Part shown: one piece after another, positions 26,501-33,770 of the stretch
Numbering within the stretch: position 1 is the stretch's first letter
How the letters are laid out: every line of letters begins with the position of its first letter
Origin: a candidate division KSB1 bacterium
GTDB lineage: Bacteria; Zhuqueibacterota; Zhuqueibacteria; JANLFK01; Oleimicrobiaceae
Direction: 5' to 3'
NCBI GenBank assembly: GCA_034506335.1
Contig: JAPDPR010000001.1
Span: forward strand, 124,001 to 188,000
Length of the DNA stretch: 64,000 bases
Translations under genes and position numbers: made by a program
Notes under the pieces: generated by a model
What the model was told of the DNA's origin: nothing
What the model saw: only the letters and a program-made list of their open reading frames with translations
The model's database searches: none

Positions 26501-28324
26501 ATCGTGGGCATGTTCCCCTTGGCCATGGGCAAGGCAGAGTACGTTACCCACATCGGAGCGCCGTTTGCCATCACGGTCATCGGCGGTCTGGCCATGAGCA
26601 CCCTGCTGACCCTGGTGTTCATCCCCACCGTGTACGCCGGGCTGGAGACATTGCTGCATTGGCTTGCTGGCCTCGATTGGCGGATCAAGGTAGGGCAAGG
26701 GATAGCACTGCTTCTTGGCGGTTGGCTCATCTATGGCTCCGTGGACAGCGCGTTCTGGATCTGCATCGACGCGTTAGTGTTGCTCATGCTGATCCCCGCC
26801 GTGACCTACTTCCTGATGAGCACCCTAAGGCGGGCAAAGAGCGAGCTTATTCCCGCCGAGGCCCCCATTGTTATTCGCCTCCAGAACCTGGTGAAAGTCT
26901 ACGACCAGGAGATGCGTTTTGTACGGGAATGGAAAAAAGGTAAGATCATCAGAGAGAAGGCGGGGCTCCATCGGCGGTTTACCTCCCTGCGCGACTTTGA
27001 CCAGTTCGTCTGGCAGCTGCCTCTGCTTGGCTTCTTGATCTACTTTGTCTATTTCTATTTGCGCAGCGCGTTCTGGTACGTACCGTTATCAGTGTTGCTC
27101 TACTTCTATGTGCTCATGCTGTTGGGGCCGGCGTCAGTCTACCTACGACATCACTTCCGCCGGTCTCCAAGGCCTGTCCTGCGCCACTTGGGCGACTACC
27201 TTAGGACGTTTTGGCTATGGGCCTTTCCTTTCTCGACCTTGCTTCTGTTCCAAGTGCGGTGGAAGCAGATCGGGGTGGTGGCCGTCGCGGGCGTACTGTG
27301 GTATGTGGCACTGGGCATCCACACTCTCTCGCGGCGTCTGTATGAAAAACGGGTCAATATCGCCCGCATTAGCGGGCGCTTTGCCGGCATGCGACGTGCA
27401 CTCTACCGCCTGGTGCTGGCCATCCCCATCATCGGCAAAAAGAAACAGGCATTCCGCGCCCTGGACCAGGTCTCATTGGAGATTGGCAGTGGTATGTTCG
27501 GCCTGCTCGGTCCCAACGGCGCCGGCAAGACGACCATGATGCGCATCATCTGTGGCGTGCTCAATCAGAGCCATGGTAAGGTGTGGATCAACGGAATAGA
27601 CGCCAGCCAGAAACGCGAGGAGCTCCAGGGGCTCATCGGCTACTTGCCGCAGGAGTTCGGCAGTTATGAGAACATGACCGCCTACGAGTTCTTGGACTAT
27701 CAGGCCATTTTGAAGAACATCTTGGATCCTCAGGAGCGGCGGCGCCGCGTGGAATACGTACTAGACGCCGTGCACATGAGCGAGCACCGAGATGAAAAGA
27801 TCGGCTCTTTTTCCGGGGGGATGAAGCAGCGTATGGGCATTGCGCAGACCCTTCTTCACCTGCCGCGCATCCTGGTGGTGGATGAACCCACGGCAGGCTT
27901 GGATCCCAGGGAGCGCATCCGTTTCCGCAACCTTTTGGTGGAGCTGAGCAAGGAAAGAGTGGTCATCTTCTCCACCCACATCATCGAGGACATTTCCAGC
28001 TCCTGCAACCGCGTGGCCGTATTGCACCGGGGCAAGCTCCGCTATTTGGGCGAACCACAAGAGATGGCCCGCCTGGCCGAGGGGCATGTGTGGCAGGCAT
28101 ACGTTTCGGTGGAGGAATTCGACGCCCTGCGTCGACAGCTTCTGATCGTGCATCACATGCGCGATGGGGCGCGCATCAGGGTGCGCTGCGTAGCACCGAC
28201 TGCCCCCACCGCCGATGCCATCCCGGTGCGTCCCTCCCTGGAGGATGCCTACCTGTGGCTTTTGCGCCAGGACGGACAGCTTCCCTCTGCCGGCGCGCCC
28301 CAAACAGCCGAAAAGGTAAGGTGA
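23573..28324 (+). CDS. RND transporter fused to an ABC ATPase split by a membrane insert
   Basis: One uninterrupted frame of 1583 codons. Residues 1 to about 1030 form a full RND transporter: span 4 GMLLDNSVVVLEN with D398, span 10 GIVVNNGIILID with N935/N936, and ITTITTIVGMFPLA. Two more spans follow (about 1045-1090). At 1098-1112 PIVIRLQNLVKVYDQ matches the first strand of an ABC ATPase. About 175 residues with four predicted spans interrupt it (1113-1289), then QAFRALDQVSLEIGSG resumes the ATPase. Walker A G1313-T1320, Q-loop Q1360, signature S1414-G1416, Walker B D1437/E1438 and H1469 are all intact. Even numbers of spans keep both ATPase pieces in the cytoplasm. The GTG start at 23573 follows GGAAGGACGAGG. 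An ABC-2 permease gene begins 7 bases after the stop and is the likely partner of this ATPase. Confidence 0.93.
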   Translation: MSFIYRRKTLISMLFVGLTLLGIVSYKQLPIELLPNAELPFLIVQVTGQLDLDPSYMERHAIIPLEGAIGSLQGVERIDSYAEPRRGMIFVYFAQGTNLKYAYLRLQEKVDLVKTTLGEEFNVNVVRVDVDQLANQFMELQVRGGGEVDRIRHLVDNEVVPELEKIDGIASVVVSGGRQKSVEIVLNEEACKAHGVTAAQIRNLIRQNSRTTTFVGRAFRGDRQYFVNVVADYTDVRDLENLVVRRQGPVLLRDVAQVLVGVKEETSLSRVNGKEAVTVQLIRDAQTNLIALSHAAKATVARLNDELRGKDLEIVIQSNVADDMENNVNLIIKLALVGGCLAVAVLWLFLRNLRLVATIVLAIPISIFTALNLFYAFGITLNSLTLVGMALVVGMLLDNSVVVLENVYRHAAHHRSADEAVTRGTKEVWRSIVAATLTTIVVFLPFVFSSNFLIRLFGRHIGVSVVSTLLVSLVVALLLVPMITHHFLSRGKGAGHIEFRIVSQKNRLLQIYTLLLKSCMRFPVRTIGTGFVLFVAGVVIALAVSLNVSREVETVDLNLYLTMASGSTLEATDAVTRELEKRIEDIPEKQDIVSKVYEEEAVVTVRLRKDYQKVKNRSVAQVKSDIQERIRDFRLAEVSFEQPRASRRFRGGGGRVNPGASFERMLGMGTQTESIVIKGTDFARMRNVAEDVRYYLQNLESVQSVRVNVSENRPELHLVLDKALLSEYDVTPATVAAELMGFQREFTSGLQFKQGTDEYEIVIRGTEQEQEKTIDDLRHLRVPSQSGGTYELQQLGRIVYATGLATINRVNQEKQIEVTYQFLPEINSSKTLRDGARAEVADVLGNLTIPPGIAVEMVQPESELREFYYLIGAAVVLIYMILAAVFESLWLPLVVLFSIPFAAIGSFFALIVTGNSLLNANTLTGFLILFGIVVNNGIILIDYTRILRSRGFRRSRALLVAGQARVRPILITTITTIVGMFPLAMGKAEYVTHIGAPFAITVIGGLAMSTLLTLVFIPTVYAGLETLLHWLAGLDWRIKVGQGIALLLGGWLIYGSVDSAFWICIDALVLLMLIPAVTYFLMSTLRRAKSELIPAEAPIVIRLQNLVKVYDQEMRFVREWKKGKIIREKAGLHRRFTSLRDFDQFVWQLPLLGFLIYFVYFYLRSAFWYVPLSVLLYFYVLMLLGPASVYLRHHFRRSPRPVLRHLGDYLRTFWLWAFPFSTLLLFQVRWKQIGVVAVAGVLWYVALGIHTLSRRLYEKRVNIARISGRFAGMRRALYRLVLAIPIIGKKKQAFRALDQVSLEIGSGMFGLLGPNGAGKTTMMRIICGVLNQSHGKVWINGIDASQKREELQGLIGYLPQEFGSYENMTAYEFLDYQAILKNILDPQERRRRVEYVLDAVHMSEHRDEKIGSFSGGMKQRMGIAQTLLHLPRILVVDEPTAGLDPRERIRFRNLLVELSKERVVIFSTHIIEDISSSCNRVAVLHRGKLRYLGEPQEMARLAEGHVWQAYVSVEEFDALRRQLLIVHHMRDGARIRVRCVAPTAPTADAIPVRPSLEDAYLWLLRQDGQLPSAGAPQTAEKVR

Positions 28325-28331
28325 TGCGGCT

Positions 28332-29054
28332 ATGAATCTCCGTGCCAAACTGAACACATATGGCGACGTCACTCTGCGGTTGATTCGCTACAATCTCAAG
28401 ATCATCTTCGCCAACAAGTTCTTCTACTTTCTGCTGGCGGCGCTGGCGTTTTTCGCTATCGTCACCATCATCAATGTCTTCTCTGAGAATCCTCCCACTG
28501 AAGCCACCGTCTACTACCTCTTGCTGCTGCCTGGCCTCTTGGTGATCTTCTACCCAACTGTGTTCGGCATCCAGAGCGACGTGGATGCGCGGATGATAGA
28601 GATCATCTTCGGCATCCCCAATTATCGCTACAAGGTATGGCTAGTGCGGCTCCTGCTGGTGGCCGTGGTGGTGGCGGTGGTGCTGGTGGTGCTGAGCATT
28701 GTGAGCAGCCTCGCCCTGGTTCATGTGCGGGTTCCAGAAATGGTGTACCAGCTGATGCATCCGGTCTTTTTCTTGGGCGCCTTGGCCTTCATGGTCTCCA
28801 CTCTGGTGCGCAACGGCAACGGCACCGCGGTGGTGATGGTGGTCGTCGGCCTCGGCTTTTGGATCGCTGGCGGCATGTTGCGCACGAGCCGATGGAACCT
28901 CTTTCTTAATCCGTTTCAAACGCCCAGCAACCTTAACGAGGCCATCTGGGCGAGTGTCGTGGCGAACAACCGCCTCTACATGCTCATAGGGATGACGGCG
29001 GCAATACTGTTTGGCTTGCTCAACTTGCAGAAGCGGGAAAAGTTCATTTCATGA
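28332..29054 (+). CDS. ABC-2 type permease
   Basis: A 240-residue integral membrane protein with about six spans. It starts with a cytoplasmic amphipathic helix (RLIRYNLKIIFANKFFY) as ABC-2 permeases do, and contains YPTVFGIQSDVDARMIEIIFGIP, a coupling-type cytoplasmic loop. The start lies 7 bases after the stop of the RND-ABC fusion, so co-translation and partnership with the fused ATPase are likely. It resembles the NatB/gliding-type permeases that work as dimers. No substrate can be named. Confidence 0.85.
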   Translation: MNLRAKLNTYGDVTLRLIRYNLKIIFANKFFYFLLAALAFFAIVTIINVFSENPPTEATVYYLLLLPGLLVIFYPTVFGIQSDVDARMIEIIFGIPNYRYKVWLVRLLLVAVVVAVVLVVLSIVSSLALVHVRVPEMVYQLMHPVFFLGALAFMVSTLVRNGNGTAVVMVVVGLGFWIAGGMLRTSRWNLFLNPFQTPSNLNEAIWASVVANNRLYMLIGMTAAILFGLLNLQKREKFIS

Positions 29055-29120
29055 GGCAGAACCTGAGCTGGTGGCGGGCAGCCAGCGAGTTATTCTACTA
29101 CAAAGCAAGGAGGCTACGCT

Positions 29121-30014
29121 ATGGAAGGACAAACTTGGCGACGAGCTGTAGTAGCTCTGGCCTGCGTGGGCTTTGCGGTCGCCCTGGCCAGAGCCGGTGA
29201 CAGCTATACCCTGCGTTACAAGGCGAAGCCCGGCAAGGTGCTCCGCTATGAGCGACAGGAGACGGTCACGCGCGAGATGGAGCGCGGCGGACAATCCATG
29301 CAAACCAGCTCCCAGCGCAGGCTGGAGTGTGAATTGCGGGCCGAAAGTGCTGACACCATCCTGTGCTTCACAATGACAGTGCGCAAGATTCAGGGTAGTA
29401 TGCAGGGCATGCGTGGCACCAGAAGCATGGACATGAAGGAGCTTGAAGGGAAGCGCCTGCGCTGGTGCATCGATCAGCTCGGCAAAGAAAGGGAGTTCAC
29501 CCCCATCGACGAGCTGCCCGGGCCGGGCAGAGAGGGCGAACGCGGGCCACGCATGGGTATGGGAATGATGGGGCCGCCCGAACGGCTCTTGCGCCTCACC
29601 TTCTTGGCCCTGCCGCGAAAGCCAGTGCAAGTGGGCGATAGCTGGACGGTCACGTACACAGATTCCACATCCCCTGGCAGGGGAGGACCCTTCATGCGTC
29701 GGGAAATTGAGAAGGGCTCCACCACTTACACCGTGCTCGAAGAGAAGAAAAAGAACGGCTTCAAATGCCTCCACATCAAGACCGAAACCACCTACAGCCG
29801 GGAGGGCTATGGCAGCGGCCGCGGCGGCGAGATGAGCTCCGAAGGAGACGGTAAGGTTGTGGGCGACGCCTGGTTTGCCTACGATGATGGCCTGCTGGTG
29901 GAATACACGACGCAAGACAGTTTCGAGGGAACTACCGCCTTCTCCGGCGGACAGATGAGCGGTACCTCGGCAGTGAGCTCCGATACCAAGGTAACCCTTA
30001 AGCTCTTGAAGTGA
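29121..30014 (+). CDS. Secreted protein of unknown function (DUF6263-like)
   Basis: A 297-residue exported protein with signal peptide (VVALACVGFAVALARAG). The mature part is beta-rich, begins YTLRYKAKPGKVLRYERQE and has KPVQVGDSWTVTYTDS and DDGLLVEYTTQDSFEG, a pattern shared by DUF6263-type periplasmic proteins that often sit in Bacteroidetes/Planctomycetes operons. A Met/Arg/Gly-rich linker (RGPRMGMGMMGPPERL) divides the two halves. It has an AGGAGG ribosome site, follows the ABC-2 permease by 66 bases, and ends at a strong terminator, so it is the last gene of the export island. Role unknown; a periplasmic accessory to the pump is an inference from position. Confidence 0.7.
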   Translation: MEGQTWRRAVVALACVGFAVALARAGDSYTLRYKAKPGKVLRYERQETVTREMERGGQSMQTSSQRRLECELRAESADTILCFTMTVRKIQGSMQGMRGTRSMDMKELEGKRLRWCIDQLGKEREFTPIDELPGPGREGERGPRMGMGMMGPPERLLRLTFLALPRKPVQVGDSWTVTYTDSTSPGRGGPFMRREIEKGSTTYTVLEEKKKNGFKCLHIKTETTYSREGYGSGRGGEMSSEGDGKVVGDAWFAYDDGLLVEYTTQDSFEGTTAFSGGQMSGTSAVSSDTKVTLKLLK

Positions 30015-30034
30015 GTCCCCTGATCCACTGCTGC

Positions 30035-30068
30035 AAAGGCCCCGGCAAGACTGTTCTCCGGGGCCTTT
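30035..30068. terminator. Terminator hairpin between convergent genes
   Basis: A perfect 11-base inverted repeat, AAAGGCCCCGG (30035-30045) and CCGGGGCCTTT (30058-30068), with a 12-base loop. It lies 20 bases after the stop of the last export-island gene and before the end of a convergent lipoprotein gene. Its T-rich side (TTTCTGTT) favours the plus strand, with possible action on both. Confidence 0.8.
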
Positions 30069-30109
30069 CTGTTGCGGGCTTAACCTTTCCCGCGAGCCGT
30101 GTGCCAGCT

Positions 30110-30841
30110 TTAGGACGGCTGCCGCCTCCTGGGAGGGGAAAAGAGCGAATCGGGAAGGTCCACGTTGAATTCCACTTTCTCGGTGATGATGATGTTGTCC
30201 AGTTCCCCTCCAAGCCTCGTTTCTTTGTAGTGTTCGACCATAACACCATCCACAGGCCGAAAGTCGTCCAGGTAGCTCTCCGAACGGAGCAGAGTCCCGC
30301 GGCGCAGGACTTCATCGTCCCAGCGCCTCTCCAGGAATGTCTCCTTGTCCAAATAGACCCGCAGCACGTCCCCATTGGCCAGAGAGACCTCCACCACATG
30401 CGTCTTTGCGCCCTTGACATAGGCTTCTCCCGCCAAGCGCAGGCGGTGGCCCTTCTTGCGGTAGTCGACCAGCGGGCCGTCAAAGTCGGCAAGTTCGATC
30501 AGGTCCTTGGCCTGGGAAGGCTCGATCAACAGGGGTTCATCTCCTGCCAACACTGGGTTCATCACCCAGGCGGCCTGGCCATCAAAGGCTGCAAGCATCA
30601 CCCCCCCAGCATAGGGATAGCTGAGGCGCACCCGATTGGGCCGCTTCGCAAGGAGCTCAAACGGCATTCGCTCCTCGCCTTGCACAATCGTGCCGGTGAT
30701 GCGCTTCGTCGTAATGGACTTGAGCCTGTCGTACCCTCCGCGTGCCGCAATGTGTTTGTCCACAATGCGTTCCACGTTGGATGAACAGGAAAGCAGGGCG
30801 ACAGCCAAGCCACAAGACATCAGAGCTGTGCAGAGTTTCAT
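30110..30841 (-). CDS. Lipoprotein, LolA/outer membrane lipoprotein-sorting-like
   Basis: A 243-residue lipoprotein. The ATG at 30841 has AAAGGG upstream and begins a type II signal peptide with lipobox ALLSCSS. The mature part (IVDKHIAARGGYDRLKSI, ITGTIVQGEERMPFEL, RVRLSYPYAGGVMLAAFDGQAAW, LDKETFLERRWDDEV) follows the LolA/LolB-like beta-sandwich pattern seen in proteins annotated as outer membrane lipoprotein-sorting proteins. The open frame continues far upstream over the SDR gene but without homology, so the internal ATG is correct. Its function beyond an envelope location is unknown. Confidence 0.75.
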   Translation of the reverse strand: MKLCTALMSCGLAVALLSCSSNVERIVDKHIAARGGYDRLKSITTKRITGTIVQGEERMPFELLAKRPNRVRLSYPYAGGVMLAAFDGQAAWVMNPVLAGDEPLLIEPSQAKDLIELADFDGPLVDYRKKGHRLRLAGEAYVKGAKTHVVEVSLANGDVLRVYLDKETFLERRWDDEVLRRGTLLRSESYLDDFRPVDGVMVEHYKETRLGGELDNIIITEKVEFNVDLPDSLFSPPRRRQPS

Positions 30842-30927
30842 GATCACCCTTTCTGAGCATAAAGCCGACCCAGCGAAGTGCTTTATCCCCTCAACTCCCA
30901 AGTTTTGCACGTGCCCCGGCCCAGGCA

Positions 30928-31689
30928 TCAACTTCGCAGATACGATGCTCCATTGACATCCACGATGGCGCCCGTGAGGTATTCGTTTCCTGGAGCCGCA
31001 AGGAAGAGCACCGCACGAGCCACCTCTTCCGGAAATGCCACCCGCCCAAAAGGGATTTGCCTGCGGATCTCCTCGCCCTCTGGTCCCTCCAGTCGCCCAG
31101 CCGTCGCCTCTGTGGCCACAAAGCCGGGGGCGACCACAGCTATGTAGATGTTGTGACGAGCTAAGGCCACAGCCAGCGATTGGCTCATTGCGTTGAGCCC
31201 CGCCTTTGCAGCGCCGTAGGCCGGCCTCTCCGGCTCCCCTCGGAATGCGCCTCGCGAAGAGACATTGACGATTCGCCCTCCGCCCTGTTTGAGCATCTGC
31301 TGCACGGCCCAATAGGTGACCTGGGTGGCGCTCATCAGGTTCGCAGCCAGGGTACGGTGCCAAGCTTGCAGCCACTCCTCATAGGAAAGCTCCGTGATGC
31401 GATGCGGTGGTCCAGCACCTCCCACGTTGTTGACCAGGACGTCCAGGCGGCCAAAGCGATCCACCACCTCTTTTACCAGAAGGCGCGCCCCATCGGGCTG
31501 GGCCACGTCCGCCTGCACAAGAAGGTGAGGTCCACCGGGAAGGCGCGCCAGAACCTCGTCTGCCGCCGCGCGATTGACCCGAAAGTTGACTGCCACCCGT
31601 GCTCCTGCCTCGGCAAAGGCGATGCAAATCGCACGCCCAATCCCCCGTGCCCCTCCAGTCACTAACACGCACTTGCCAGCAAAGTCCAT
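30928..31689 (-). CDS. Short-chain dehydrogenase/reductase
   Basis: A 253-residue classical SDR. The NAD(P) motif is VTGGARGIGRAI at residues 10-21; DVLVNNVGG, the catalytic Ser in IVNVSSRGAF, and YGAAK (Tyr-xxx-Lys) complete the active site; VAPGFVATEAT follows. An FabG-like 3-oxoacyl-ACP reductase or sugar dehydrogenase activity is equally possible. It is followed on the minus strand by the lipoprotein gene (86 bases) and preceded by the PrsW-like gene (26 bases). Confidence 0.9.
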   Translation of the reverse strand: MDFAGKCVLVTGGARGIGRAICIAFAEAGARVAVNFRVNRAAADEVLARLPGGPHLLVQADVAQPDGARLLVKEVVDRFGRLDVLVNNVGGAGPPHRITELSYEEWLQAWHRTLAANLMSATQVTYWAVQQMLKQGGGRIVNVSSRGAFRGEPERPAYGAAKAGLNAMSQSLAVALARHNIYIAVVAPGFVATEATAGRLEGPEGEEIRRQIPFGRVAFPEEVARAVLFLAAPGNEYLTGAIVDVNGASYLRS

Positions 31690-31715
31690 ACTGGCTATCT
31701 CCCTTTCTCGTTACC

Positions 31716-32417
31716 TCATGCGCGTTGGGCAGCAGCGTCCAGTTCTCGCGCCTGGGTGAGTAGGTAGTGCACGTGAAGCACGCCAACGGCCAGCACCGTC
31801 ACCAGACCCATGAAGGCAAAGCGCCCAATCTGTGGCTGCACCAGCAGCAGCCAGTCGTAAGTGCCATGGTAGCCTATCGCCCAGGCCAGACCGGTCGCCA
31901 AACCGAGGTTCCTTCTGCGCCGCGTTGCGGCAAAGTGAGAAAGCCCCACGTAATAGCCCATTAGGGCGGAGGCAATGGCATGCATGGGCACCGCCGTGAA
32001 GGCACGCGCCACCGCCACTTTTAGGCCCGCGTCGACCACGAAGATGATATTCTCAAGACAGGCAAACCCCAAGCTGGCGACCACCGTGTAAACGATGCCA
32101 TCCATCACCTCATCAAACGCACGACGCCGGTAGCAGCACACCATGACCACCAACAGTTTCAAGCCCTCCTCGCACAAGGCCACCACCACAAAGGCTTCCA
32201 CTGCACGACGCATCAGCGGCACGGCGATGCGCTCGGCGAGCAGCGAAGAAAAAAGTGCCTCCAGGAGGCCTGCCGGAATTATTGCGACGAAGCCCCAGAC
32301 AAACGCGAGGAACACCAAGCCCTTGGGTTCCGGGCGGCGCCGGTCCTGCGCGTAGAAATAGGCAACCAGGTACAGTGCAGGGCCCGCCGCCATGGCGAAC
32401 GAGATTACAAAATGCAT
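31716..32417 (-). CDS. PrsW-family intramembrane protease
   Basis: A 233-residue membrane protein with about seven spans. It shows the PrsW metal-site motifs: EEGLK (ALCEEGLKLLVV), the FDEVMDGIVYTVVASLGFACLEN block, MHAIASALMGYYVG and GYHGTYDW. B. subtilis PrsW makes the first cut in the anti-sigma factor RsiW, and other members are glutamic- or metal-type membrane proteases. No anti-sigma or sigma factor lies nearby, so the target is unknown. It ends 26 bases before the SDR gene. Confidence 0.85.
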   Translation of the reverse strand: MHFVISFAMAAGPALYLVAYFYAQDRRRPEPKGLVFLAFVWGFVAIIPAGLLEALFSSLLAERIAVPLMRRAVEAFVVVALCEEGLKLLVVMVCCYRRRAFDEVMDGIVYTVVASLGFACLENIIFVVDAGLKVAVARAFTAVPMHAIASALMGYYVGLSHFAATRRRRNLGLATGLAWAIGYHGTYDWLLLVQPQIGRFAFMGLVTVLAVGVLHVHYLLTQARELDAAAQRA

Positions 32418-32479
32418 GCAAGGCTCACCGCTTAGGCGCGGGACTGGCGCAAAGGTGGTCCTGGCTGCTTGCCAGGCGT

Positions 32480-32890
32480 TCAGCCTTGGTCCAGAAGCCT
32501 CTTCTGACCAGAAAGGGCCTGAATCTCGGTGATGTTCTGAGTAGCCTCAAGGCAGCCAAGGTAGTTCCCCTGCTCATCGCGCAGCGCATAGTACTCGATG
32601 AGGATCTTTTGTGGACGCTCCTTTCCTTCCAGGTGCAGGTCGATCCAAAACCGCGCTTTGTCCCGCGTCCCGGCTTTCATTTCCGCCAGTATCTTTTCAA
32701 CCAGGTCCAGGCTCTTCTTGGGGTGACAGTTGCGCACGTCCTTGCCGATGGTGCCCAGCGGCCGTCGAAAGATACGCGTAGCATGTTTGTTCCATGCCAC
32801 CACCTTGTCGTCTTTGTCCACAATGGAGAACTCGATGGGGATGGTTTCCAAGAGGGCCGCAAGCATTTCATCGCTGAGGGTACCGATCAT
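32480..32890 (-). CDS. Small single-PAS protein
   Basis: A 136-residue protein made of one PAS domain (IPIEFSIVDKDDKVVAWNKH, IGKDVRNCHPKKSLDLVEKI, ILIEYYALRDEQGNYLGCLE, then ATQNITEIQALSGQKRLLD). This is the type found at the C-terminus of DUF438 proteins, where the CHP motif is conserved. It has no output domain, so it may be a ligand or redox sensor acting through a partner. Start chosen at 32890: AGGAGG lies 8 bases upstream, while the ATG at 32896 is only 2 bases from that site. It is 62 bases upstream of the PrsW-like gene and may share its transcript. Confidence 0.8.
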   Translation of the reverse strand: MIGTLSDEMLAALLETIPIEFSIVDKDDKVVAWNKHATRIFRRPLGTIGKDVRNCHPKKSLDLVEKILAEMKAGTRDKARFWIDLHLEGKERPQKILIEYYALRDEQGNYLGCLEATQNITEIQALSGQKRLLDQG

Positions 32891-33770
32891 TGCCATTTCC
32901 TCCTCTGCTCTACTCGATAAGCACCTCTGCCCGCGCGGTATTCTCGTTGACCTGCACAAGAACCGACCCATGGCTAGGCGCGGCACGGTCCTCACCGGCT
33001 CCATCCGCATGCGGGCACCAGCAACCGCACCTCGGTCGCGCCCCCCATGACGCATGCCCTCGTTCTCTGCGAAGCAGCGCCCGAAGATGAGCACCGGGGG
33101 GAAGACTAACATGCCTCTCCTGCCCCCTGCGGTTACGACCAATCGCCCGGCACCTTGGTTGCGCCTGCCACCGCAATGCCGCTGGTCGCTGCCGACAGAA
33201 GGCAAATCGCGTTTATCGGTGTGTGCGGTACCGGGCTTTCCCCTAGCCGCGGCGGGAAACAGGCATCCTACTTTCCGCCTCGCGAGGGCAAGGCACGTGC
33301 GAGCTTCTGATCCCTGCGCGGCCGGACCTGGTCTCATGGCCTGGTGCGAGTGCACCTTCGGGCCCCCCGCGGGTTGATATTTACGCAAAAATGGCCACAA
33401 AAGCAAGCCCTTTGTGGCAGGGGAGAGAATCGGGATACGGTGATGTGCAGATGCAGGCAAAAGAAGGATGCCCAACACCTCGAGCAGCAATGTGAGTACA
33501 AGCGCCAGGAAGCCCCCCTGGCCCACGTCCCGAAAGAACCCTCCCAACCCAACCCTCCCCAAACCCCGCGGACGCGAAAATTCACCCGCCGCACTTACAC
33601 GACCGAGAGCCTCGCGCCAGCGAGCCGCTGGAATCAAAGGCCAAAAACCTCTGTCCTGCCGGGAATAATCTGCACCCGCGCCTTAGTGGTCGCTGCCTGT
33701 GCGCCACCGTAGCACGGCAGCCCTCAAACGGGCAAAGAGTTTAGAGTTCGCGGCAGTTATACCCAACCGC
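32891..33770. other. Long intergenic region with a G-quadruplex motif, no confident gene
   Basis: About 880 bases between the esterase stop and the PAS gene start. The minus-strand frame of the PAS gene stays open up to 33637 and includes a hydrophobic run (LALVLTLLLEVLGILLLPAS), but there is no recognisable family and the composition is not clearly coding. A run of six G-tracts lies on the minus strand at 33567-33539. I see no tRNA and no terminator with a T-tract. Confidence 0.5.
33539..33567 (-). other. Potential G-quadruplex sequence
   Basis: On the minus strand the sequence has six runs of three or four G (GGGG, GGGG, GGG, GGG, GGG, GGG) separated by loops of one to three bases. This meets the standard pattern for a stable intramolecular G-quadruplex. 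It lies about 200 bases downstream of the esterase stop and would also be in the mRNA if transcription reads through. Confidence 0.6.

Noticed and set aside
30842-31375. Upstream extension of the lipoprotein frame over the SDR gene.
   Set aside because: The extension is antisense-free but out of frame with the SDR and has no homology; a lipoprotein signal peptide with its own ribosome site starts at 30841.
32897-33637. Long N-terminal extension of the PAS protein with a hydrophobic segment.
   Set aside because: AGGAGG sits 8 bases before the ATG at 32890, the upstream part has no recognisable family, and open frames arise easily in this GC-rich DNA.
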